This document shows, piece by piece, positions 55,415 to 64,000 of a stretch of DNA of 64,000 bases. Under the pieces are notes generated by a model. The model saw only the letters and a list, made by a program, of their open reading frames with translations. It was not told where the DNA came from and searched no databases. Every line of letters starts with the position of its first letter. Within the stretch, counting starts at the first letter, position 1. Source of the stretch: Hermetia illucens (Eukaryota; Arthropoda; Insecta; Diptera; Stratiomyidae); NCBI RefSeq assembly GCF_905115235.1, contig NC_051849.1, forward strand, positions 71,219,017-71,283,016. Reading direction: 5' to 3'. Made by a program: the position numbers and the translations under genes.

Positions 55415-56700
55415 TTTTTAAGGTTTTGTGTAAAATAGGTTCACTCTCTGACTGTCATACGCACTGTTCTCCAAGACGGCTACACCGATTCAAACGAAAT
55501 TTCGTTTACATGTGGGGACTATGAAATGCCACGCATACAGTGAGTAAAATAAATTTGCCTGGAGTAAAGCGTTCTCCCCTTACATGCAAAATAGGGGTGT
55601 AAAATTTTGTTCACCTAATATACCCGTGTGGGGTATCTTTTACAAGCAAATTTTGGTTTCGACGTAAATTGCAAAATGGGTGAGTGAGAGGTCCAAATGT
55701 GCTAGCTTAAAGTGAGACAGGACTTATTTTCAGAAACTATCCAATCTAAAATTATAAAAAAAATTAGGGTGATTACTCTTCAAAAGAGGTTCCATTCTAA
55801 TATATGTTCAAATAAACTTGAAAATGTATATACCAAACTTATGAAATTGACCGCAAAAACCTCAACCTAGGAGTACCAAATTGCAGCCGCGTAGAGGATA
55901 GTATCGGGCATAATACTGCCAAGTATTAGCTATTAGTATCCACGTTTATCTAACTTGGATGTCGACGCCATAATTAATGAAAAGACTTAACATTCGAATG
56001 AAATATTAAAGTTGCATCTATGAAGAATCTACTTCTCCCCAATCCATTTTAAAGTTTGCTGTCTGTCTGGCCATCCGTCCGTCTTTTATCTCAGAAACGG
56101 TTACTTTTATTGATACGAAATTTTGCAGAAAGGTTGGGCCTCTTAATTCCATTGCATGTACATAAGGGGGGTGTGCTTCTTTCGCCGAGTATAGTCTATG
56201 GGGTATCAAATGAAAGGTCTCCATTAGTGTTTTCCGAAACCTATATTAGTTTTGACATTGGTTTGGGGGAGGATTTGGATGGCCGGAAAGTGTCTGTTAT
56301 TTCAAGGACCCGTTCTCAGAAATTACCCAACTCAAATATCTGGAAAGAAATATCGTGTTTTATGCATATGGTATCTAGGCCTCAAAATACTCTTCATACC
56401 GATACTTGTTTAAATAAAGTTAAAGTATATTAACGCATTTATTATAAGTAAATTTTCAAGAAATTGACTGGGAACTTCCCTTAAGTTTATAGAATCATCA
56501 GCTTTTGCAGTGTTATAGGCTATACTATTGAGCATGATACTATCAACTTTGGTGGAAATCGCACTATTACTAACAAACTAAATGCATAAACATTATGGTA
56601 TAGGTACAAATGGGGGACGCCTACTTAAATATTTATATAAGCAATACACAAAACCTTTTATACCTAAAGCGTTAGATTCCGGTTTCCTGACTTGTTTGTA
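55415..56700. repeat. Family R repeat, copy E (longest, forward)
   Basis: Begins TTAAGGTTTTGTGTAAAATA and ends CCGGTTTCCTGACTTGTTT. A phrase GGCTACACCGATTCAAACG near the start, GGGGTATCAAATGAAAGG in the middle, and TCTAGGCCTCAAAATACTCT near the end are shared with other copies. Both ends contain an AAGGTTTTGTG block in inverted orientation. No coding region. Confidence 0.75.
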
Positions 56701-57515
56701 TATGCTGTTGGTGAACCTCTTCACATTTGCTAATAATATTGAAGTCTTAGTAAGCGTATGAAGTTGACCGATCGAATTATTTGCGGGCAATTGGGTTTTT
56801 AACTATGTGTACACGGAACTGTCATACACTCATTGTTCCTCACATAGGGAAATACAAAACCTTTATGCCGCCTATTAGAGTCAAAGTTCTAGCAGTTCAA
56901 ACTTAATTTACTGCACCTTATAATAATTGACATACGGTTGGAATTCTAAACTCCCATTTATGAAGAAGCTACTTTACCACACTCAGTCGCACTTGCTAAT
57001 AATGTTGAGTGTAAATCGTATGAAGTTGACTATTATCAATACAGTACTTACAGTAAGTTCAACGTATGGGAATCTGCAGTTCCAACCTTTCTACCAAATT
57101 TTATATTAATAGGTACAACCGTTTCAGGGAAATCATATGTGAAGTAAACCGATTTTAAGAAGATTTTGCTATCAACAAAACCTTAAAAATGGATTTAAAA
57201 TGCGAATTTTACAAGAATGACTTGGCATTCGTGCGTACAACGATATAAGCTTTTCTACAAGGAAAATTGGAGGAAAATCCATAGGTCTTAAATAGAATTT
57301 GCAACTTTTTCAAATTAGGCAATTCATATGGAAAAATTGCTTATTTTGACCGCAATACAAACTCGACTCCTTCGGAAACGCAACCAGATAGTTACTGAGA
57401 CATCTAAGAGTGAACTATTTTCTAGTCAAATTTTATCAAAACTAAAGCTTCTAATCACAAGCAGTCACTGAGTAAGAGAAATTTTGCACGAAAATGAGAT
57501 TTGGTTTTTAAGAAC
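56701..57515. repeat. Family R-like fragments, copy F
   Basis: At 57.11-57.19 kb ACAACCGTTTCAGGGAAATC...ACAAAACCTTAAAAATGG resembles the right end of copies C and G. The part 56.70-57.10 kb is only weakly similar to other copies. No gene. Confidence 0.45.
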
Positions 57516-57519
57516 ACAT

Positions 57520-58475
57520 CAAAAACAAGTCGCGATACCGGAAGCTGGGCACTTCGGGTATAAAGGTTTTGTGTTCATTTTATGCGAAAAACTCTATGCA
57601 CCATTTTCCATTCATACGTCGTATATAGCTAAGAATACAAAACATTCCGTCATATTTTGCCAAACTCCAAGATACACATATGTATATACATATAAACGAC
57701 ATAAATACTGTGTTCATTCTAAATATACAAACAGTGTCTATTACTGCATTGATAAGTTGATCCAACGCATCCTAATTGGTTACTACCCGCAAGCTTTATT
57801 ACACATGGATATACATACACACGTTTCCCTCGAGTAATTGACACCGATATGCAAATAACTAAAAAAAAGCCAAAAAACGAAAACCAAAACGTCTCCATGG
57901 ACTCCGCCACTGATGATGTTGTCAATTTTGTACTTCTGGGATGAACTTAAGGGGAATTTTCCGGTAAATTTCGAAAACGGGGTAATCTACTATTATTAAC
58001 TTCATTTGAGCAGATATCGGGACGGGATATATTTTGAGGCCTAGATTTCATATAGGTGCATCACTGTGATTTTCTTCAGATATTGGGTTGGATAATTTTT
58101 GAGAACGAGATCTGTTTCACTTTTTGGGGCGCACATTTTGAGCCCTATCTTCCCTATGTTTCATCTAATATCAGAAATAAGGTCAGCTTCGGAAAGCACT
58201 AATCGAGCCCTTTGATACCCCATATGATCATATTCGATGAAAAAAATTTACACTTTTTTCGCATGTATGGAGAGCTCCCCTTCAAACTTAACACAAAATG
58301 GCGCCACTCGCTGCACGTAAAGGGGCACACAGACCACATGTTCTCGCCAAATTTCGTGATAATTGGTTCAGCTGTTTCCGAGTAAATCTGGTGTGACAGA
58401 CAGACAGACAGATGGCCAAACAGACATTGAATCGATTTTAATACGATTTTGTTTCACACAAAACCTTAAAAACAA
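57520..58475. repeat. Family R repeat, copy G (reverse)
   Basis: Starts ACAAGTCGCGATACCGGAAGC then GGTATAAAGGTTTTGTGTTC and ends with ACAGACAGACAGACAG and TTTCACACAAAACCTTAAA. Most of its length matches copy C (22.4-23.5 kb). Opposite in orientation to copy E, 0.8 kb away. Confidence 0.75.
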
Positions 58476-58509
58476 CTAATCAATCTCGCAAAGACCCAAA
58501 AATGAATCT

Positions 58510-58930
58510 CGTTAGAAAGTGCCAAGCATGGAAGAAAGAATGGTGCAAAGTACTTTAGGTGATGAAAAAAAATTTAATTTTGATGAGCCAGATGGCTTTC
58601 AGCTCAACTGTCATGACAAACGTCGAGATGAACATAATGTGGCAATCCATAGTTTGAAGAAAATAAAAGAACCCTTTGAAGAAAAAAAGGTACAAATTCT
58701 TGAATGACCGGCACGCAGCCCAGGTTTTAACTCCACAGACAATTTGTGGGGAACCCTTACACGTCATGTATACGCAAATAAAAGCCGATGTAGTAATGCT
58801 CGGGGAATCAAAAAGCGCGATAAAAGAGGCATGGAATCTCATATCGCAAGGCAAACTCAAAACGTTTATGGACACAAGCGCATATTTGAAGTACTATCTA
58901 ATCGTGGAGGCTCAACGAAGTATTGAATTA
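58510..58930 (+). pseudogene. Tc1-like transposase remnant with internal deletion
   Basis: The first frame (58519-58707) reads DEKKFNFDEPDGFQLNCHDKRRDE, matching the second-Asp region of Tc1 transposases (D-KKFNLDGPDG---YWHD). After a gap the sequence resumes as LWGTLTRHVYANKSRC and IFEVLSNRGGSTKY (the family C-terminus) in a second frame. The DNDPKH and SPDLNPIE blocks are missing. Fossil. Confidence 0.8.
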
Positions 58931-59139
58931 CTTCTGAAAAAAATAATTGTGTATTTTTTCTTCTTTTTTTTAAGTTATTGTGTATCAGTGTATACACCCG
59001 CCACTGAAGAAGGAAGCAGGTTATTGCCCAAATATCGGTATATGCCAAATAAAAAAATAATAGTTGCGATCGAAATGGTGTTGAAATTTAATTGCTAAAA
59101 ACTTTTTGCTAGAAATACCAGAGTCTGAGACAGTGGAGG

Positions 59140-61130
59140 TGTATACATTAATTCAGGATGTCCTCCCGATTAACCATCACCATCCATCGATTGCGTTCTT
59201 CAATTTTTAAATGCGCTGTCTTCCTCAACAGAATCTGCCCAGCGCTTTGGGGGTTTTGCAACCGGTCTTTCTTTTTCTGCCCTCCCTTAGAACAAGCTTT
59301 TAGATATCCGGGTGTCATCCATGCGCTAAACGTGGTCAGTCCATTGCAACTTCCGAAATTTTATTAATTTGGAGAGTTCAGGATCGTCACATATTTGATA
59401 CAACTCATTGTTGTATCTGATTCACCATTGGCCGTAATCTCATTTAGCTTCTATTATTCTTCGCAGCATTCTCCTCCCGAAGATATTCACCACTTTTTCG
59501 GAACTTTGTGTTAGGTTCCATTTTTCACAACCGCAGCATAGCGTAGGTCTTATTATTGTTTTGAATGCTCGGAACTTTGCTTTTTTGTGTATGCAGCTGG
59601 CTTTTAGAATCGGTAGAAGAAAGCCCTGTTTGCAAGCTGAATTCGTCGCTTTATTTCGTCAAGTTTTTCTCCATTTTTCGTACTTCGTATTTTTTGTGTA
59701 TATCTGAGATTTTCTTGTTTGCGTCGTAATTTTCATTAAATTGTAGACCAACTTTGCCTGCTGTTTTATCAAAGTTCATGAAAACCTCCTTTGCTGATTT
59801 GAAACATCATTCCATGATGTTCATAACGTCCGTATATGCGATAATTTGGCAGGACTTATAAAGCACTGTGCTTGTTGTGTTTACAGGCAACGTCCGTATA
59901 ACCTGGTCTAGTGCTAGATTGGGCAGTAGAGGGTACCAGTCCATCTTCTTGTTTTAATCCAACGTTCGTCTCAAACGCATCTGTCAGGCTGTTGATGACT
60001 CTGATTTGCGCTTTTGAGTGGGATGTTACCATTCTGATAAGGCTTACCAGTTTAACTGGAATTCTTAAGTCAACCATTACTGTGTACAGTACATTTCGGT
60101 CATTTCGGTTCACTGAAATTTTTGTGAAGATGTGTAGGATGTGCAAAGTAATTTTCACACGTCAAATTATCATCTTTTTGTGGATATGGTATACTATACT
60201 TTTTGACCACAGTTGTGATGGATGGATTTCATGGTCCATAGATCGTCTGATTTGATGAGTTCAGCGAGGATGTCATATATGCCTGGCGCCTTGTTCGATT
60301 TTGGACATTTGATTGCTGACTCTCTGCTGATTCTTCCAATGTTGACGGTTCAATGTTCCCATTATGCTCGACCATAATTCTTGTGGTGAATTCTGGTGAT
60401 TGGGATCTGTATGAAATTCTTTGAAACGAGACGCCTATCTATCACGTGATTCACTTTCGTCTTCAAAGATTGCTCCGTTTTTGTTTTTATTAAGGGTTGA
60501 TTTGGATTGGTATCCACGCCTTAAGCTCTTTACTACTTTGTAGACCTGGCTTGTATTATTGCACGCGATGTTGCTATCAATTTCCTTGAATTCTTCGTCA
60601 AGATATTATCGCTTTTTTGCATTAATCTGTTGTTAGCTGCTCATTGGAGATTTTTCTAGCTTTCTCTTTTCGTCCTTATGTTTCTTTTATATGTTGTCTA
60701 TAAGCCTCGTTTTTCTTGTCAAGCGCTTCCTGGCGTTCATTGTCAAACCAATAATTTTTTCGGTGTCAGGTTTCATATTCAAGCACTTCTTCTAGTGTTG
60801 TTTTCATAGCGTATTTTAGGTCATCGGTTAGTTATTATTCCGCGGGTCTTTCACAGTTTGCTCCGCGATATGATCTCACGTCCAGGATATCGATTTTATA
60901 AATAAATTTCTGCTGCTTGCAAATCAAGGAGGCGTTGGTGGTTGTCATTTAATGTCATGTCAGTCATGGAAATTCTACCCTCTGGTCGTTCCTCGATATG
61001 ACTACTCATTCCTAACCTGAACTCCTTGAGCAATATCTTGACGTCATTCGGAGGTAATGACTCGTATAGTCTTTTCAGGGTATCGTAAAATTGCTAACTT
61101 CTCACTTTTGAAAATTGTGTGCCACCTCAT
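59140..61130 (-). mobile_element. Third RTE-type LINE (RTE-C) remnant
   Basis: Minus strand from about 61.13 kb. DVRSYRGANCE (end of endonuclease), WFDNE-QEALDKKNEAYRQHIKE (linker), SNKAPGI-DILAELIK (RT start), LYTVMVDLRIPVKLVSLIRMV with ETNVGLKQEDGL (RT palm), AGKVGLQFNEN (59.7 kb), and a basic C-terminus near 59.3 kb. It is diverged from RTE-A and RTE-B, and many stops are present. Confidence 0.7.
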
Positions 61131-61897
61131 GTTGGTTATATCGCAACCATTCCAATTCGTTTCCTGGTGTGCTACCTATAATTGATTAATCTGTTGCCGC
61201 TGGCCTATATAAAAATAAGCCTTCTTTTATGTAAGTCAATGAATAGCAGAAATCCATATTTTAGAAAGAGGGAATACAAAATGGTGGCCTTGAGGCTATG
61301 ATAGTAGCCTTGAAGAGAAAAAAATCATCCCAAAATTTTGTAGGAGGTCATTTTAAAGATGCAAAGAATTGAAAAATGCAGAAAACAAAAAAATTGATTC
61401 TTTTAGATTTGCAGTGTAGAGTCGTCTTGTTAGATGACCCTTAATAAATAAAATCAATTTTAGCGAAAAACCCTCTTTGTGGAATATAAGCATCACGTTA
61501 AAGGGATAAGTAGAACATTACGAGAGCTCCTTGTTGTGACGAGCGGTGTTTTCAGATTGTTTAATGAACATACTACAGGCAACATATAATTGGAAATAAT
61601 TTCGTATCATCCTTACAACCTTGACCATTGATATTGAAAAATATTATTCAATATTCTGATTAGTTTTTATGGGAACGGTGCACCATATCTAAAGCTTTTC
61701 AGTCGGCACAAATCAAGGGGATTATCTTGAGTTATAGATAATTTTCCAATAGCAAGGTTCATTCGATAAACACTTTCAACGTGGAGCAATATTTATTTCT
61801 AGAGAAAAGTTTGTTCCAAAATAAATAAAGAAAAGACCGACTTCGAAAATTGCAGCAGGTTTTTTATTATAAAATAAATTAAAATAAATCTTGTGAA
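61131..61897. other. AT-rich stretch upstream of the small membrane-protein gene
   Basis: No open frame of note. The last 60 bases before the start codon are A/T-rich (TTATTATAAAATAAATTAAAATAAATC) and could include a TATA-like element at about 61864, too close to the ATG to be certain. Confidence 0.4.
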
Positions 61898-62263
61898 ATG
61901 GAGGACTTGAACCAACCTTCTAAATTTCCAGAAGGAACTGGCAAGAAAGACATTCCCGACCTTGGTGATTTCCTTAAAAAGTTAGATTCAGTGAAAGTTT
62001 TGAGTGAGGAAGAGTTACGTGAGGTTAGGACACAAACTTTGAATCCAAGTTATGGAAAGGAAAATCTAGTGATGAGGTATACAATGTTTATCGTCATTGC
62101 TGCCATCATCATATTTCTTTCAGGTGAGCAAAGTCTATAATCTTTTAATCGGCAACGATGCTGGTATTACATTTTGAAGATGAAATCGTTCAAACTATCT
62201 CTGTGACATTTAGGAGTTGATCCGAGGTTTTGGCATCCTTGCCTTGCCTTGATTAGCCATTGA
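61898..62263 (+). CDS. Small single-pass membrane protein, two exons, unrecognised family
   Basis: Exons 61898-62123 and 62214-62263 join across a 90-bp GT-AG intron (donor TTTCAG|GTGAGC, acceptor GACATTTAG|GAGTTG), giving 91 residues. The N-terminal 58 residues are hydrophilic and acidic (DIPDLGDFLKKLDSVKVL, SEEELREVRTQTLNP). One hydrophobic helix follows (about 59-76, RYTMFIVIAAIIIFLSG), and a short C-terminus reads VDPRFWHPCLALISH. There is no signal peptide, so a tail-anchored or type-II-like topology is likely. The start has a GTGAAATGG context and AATAAA lies 35 bases after the stop (62298). Splice sites, frame and polyA signal agree, so I believe it is a real host gene, but I do not recognise the family. 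Confidence 0.7.
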
Positions 62264-62297
62264 TAGTGAATCAGATAATATTCATTCCAAACATACT

Positions 62298-62303
62298 AAT
62301 AAA
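62298..62303 (+). terminator. PolyA signal of the small membrane-protein gene
   Basis: AATAAA within ACTAATAAATTGC, 35 bases after the predicted stop. Confidence 0.6.
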
Positions 62304-62795
62304 TTGCTAACCATATATCCTCTGGGTTTTCATTATTCGACTTTAAGTGAAAAAAATCAACTATCGTCTCTACGAAATAGGTTTTTCTCAGTATGAAAAT
62401 GAATGAAAATGAATGTCGAGAAGTTATCTTAGACAATTAAGTCCCCTATTGTTTTTTACGTACATACGAGTATATAGGCGTGGGATCTCTGTGCTGGGAA
62501 GATGGCAGCAAAGCGGGAGTATCTTATTTAAACGTTTGTATCTTCATTATTAGTGCGAATTTTGACAAAAGGAGTTTAGTTTGTGATCACCAGTTTTGAG
62601 GAAATTCAGAACCGAAAAGCATATGTAGCTTAAGATGCGCATATACTGGACTCATCTTCCTCCCACACTGCCTACTCAGTAACCACTCAGTTTATCTAAT
62701 CATCCACTATGCAACTTGTACCATTTCTTCTACGACAGTGATTTCTGCCAAGTATCGCCTTCTTTGTAGACTAACTGATCACCCTGCGGAAACAC
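62304..62795. other. Unassigned intergenic stretch
   Basis: No open frame longer than 60 codons and no recognisable repeat until the RTE-A copy begins at about 62.8 kb. Confidence 0.4.
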
Positions 62796-62799
62796 CATT

Positions 62800-64000
62800 A
62801 ACACTTTCATCATCAACCGCGCGACAACCGGTATCTGGTCTAAGCCTGCCTTAATAAGGAATTCCAGACATTCCGGTTTTGTGCCGAGGTCCACAAATTT
62901 GATATCCCTAAAAGCTGCCTGGCGTCCTGGCCTACGCCATCTTCTTTTTCTACCATATATAGATTAAGTGACCCACCCACCGCAATCTATTGAGCCGGAT
63001 TTTATCAACAACCTCACGGTCAAGGTATCGCTCATAGATTTCGTCGTTATGTGGGCTACGGAATCGTCCATCCTCATGTAGGGGACCAAAAATTCTTCGG
63101 AGGATTCTTCTTTCGAACGCGGCCAAGAGTTCACAATTTTTTTTGCTAAGAACCCAAGTCTCCGAGGAATACATGACTGGCAAGTTCATAATATTATACA
63201 GTAAGAGCTTTGACCCTATGGTGAGAGGTTTCGATTGAAACAATTTTTGTAACCTGAAATAGGCTCTGTTGGCCACCAACAATCGTGCGCGGATTTCTTC
63301 GTCGTAGCTGTCATCGGTTGTGATTTTCGACCCTAGATAAGAGAAAGTTTCAACGATCTCAAAGTTGTAGTCTCCTATCTTTATTCTTCCCATTTGACCA
63401 GTGCGGTTTGATGTTGTTGGTTGGTTGGTTTTCGGTGCTGATGTTGCCACCATATATTTTGTCTTGCCTTCATTGATGTGCAGTCCAAGATCTCGCACCA
63501 ATCGCCGCCTGCTCGATCTGGATGGAGGCAGTTTGTACGTCTCGGGTCGTTCTTCCCAAAGTGTCGATATCGTCAATATAGGCCAGTAGTTGAGTGGACT
63601 TAAAGAGGATCGTACCTCTCGCAATTATCTCAGAACCACGGATTACTTTTTCCAGGACCAGGTTAAAGAGGACGTATGATAGGGCATTCCCTTGGCTTAA
63701 ACCGTTGTTGATATCGAATGGTGTTGAGACTGATCCTGCTGCTTTTATCTGGCCTGGAACATTGGTCAGGGTCAGCCTAGTTAGTCTTATCCATTTCGTC
63801 GGGATACAGAATTCTCTCATGGCCGTTTACATTTTTACCCTGACTATGCTATCATATGCGATTTTAAAGTCGATGAAAAGAAGAAAAGGCTGTCCATATT
63901 CCAACAGTTTTTCCATCGCTTGCCACAGAGAGAAAATCTGACCTGTTGCTGATTTGCCTGTAGTGCCTCTTTGGTATGGGCCAATGATGTTCTGGGCGTA
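62800..64000 (-). mobile_element. RTE-A LINE copy, 5' part beyond the window
   Basis: 3' end near 62.8 kb (CATCATCAACCGCGCGACAACC in plus sense). Minus-strand frame 63624-62950 encodes LHINEGKTKYMVATSAPKT, IKIGDYNFEIVETFSYLGSKIT, VMYSSETWVLSKKNCELLAAFERRILRRIFG and VDKIRLNRLRWVGHLI. Upstream, 63820-63470 gives FDINNGLSQGNALSYVLFNLVLEKVIRG and LLAYIDDIDTLGRTTRDV (YADD as YIDD). It has the longest uninterrupted RTE-A frame here (224 codons), so it is probably the youngest of these copies. Confidence 0.87.

Noticed and set aside
58393-58412. ACAGACAGACAG run as a microsatellite locus
   Set aside because: It is a constant part of family R ends, not an independent tandem repeat.

Overview
This is a stretch of an insect nuclear genome. 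It is AT-rich, its protein genes carry short GT-AG introns, and most of it is transposon debris. Four genes define the host. An S-formylglutathione hydrolase (esterase D) gene lies at 6.1-7.0 kb (+). An ecdysis-triggering hormone precursor gene lies at 13.3-14.0 kb (-), ORC4 at 14.4-20.9 kb (-), and a compact two-exon gene for a 91-residue single-pass membrane protein, which I do not recognise, at 61.9-62.3 kb (+). Two canonical tRNA genes are also present: Gly-TCC at 7.12 kb (+) and Ser-CGA at 45.5 kb (-). The ETH peptides (PGFFLKITKNIPRL-GR and a second one ending NIPRI-GR) resemble those of Drosophila more than those of mosquitoes. I infer a fly, probably brachyceran; the species is not determined.

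Layout. 0-5.9 kb: repeat debris (a copy of an unclassified repeat I call family R, R1-like and RTE-like LINE remnants). 6-7.2 kb: esterase D followed by tRNA-Gly. 7.2-13.2 kb: degraded LINE fragments and unassigned sequence. 13.3-20.9 kb: ETH and ORC4 in the same orientation with only about 460 bp between the ORC4 stop and the ETH start. The ORC4 P-loop is split by a 5.05-kb intron filled with LINE pieces. 20.9-45 kb: mostly mobile DNA, including a family with 14-bp termini (AATAGACTCCCCGC), Tigger-like and Tc1-like transposase remnants, a tRNA-derived SINE, several RTE copies, and a nearly full-length R1-clade LINE with 15-bp target-site duplications (40.36-44.47 kb). 46.0-48.4 kb: a complete Tigger/pogo transposon with identical 23-bp termini, TA duplications and an intact intron-containing DD30D transposase. 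48.4-61.2 kb: further MITE, RTE, family-R and Tc1 copies. 61.9-62.3 kb: the small membrane-protein gene. 62.8-64 kb: another RTE copy running off the window.

The host genes do not form one pathway. ESD is a formaldehyde-detoxification enzyme, ORC4 is part of the replication-origin complex, and ETH is the moulting neuropeptide precursor. The points most worth a second look are the small membrane-protein gene, the tight ORC4-ETH pair with candidate E2F-like sites upstream of ORC4, the intact Tigger with arrays of subterminal repeats, and a tRNA-like B-box module carried inside the AATAGACTCCCCGC family. No CRISPR, operon or bacterial-type feature is present.
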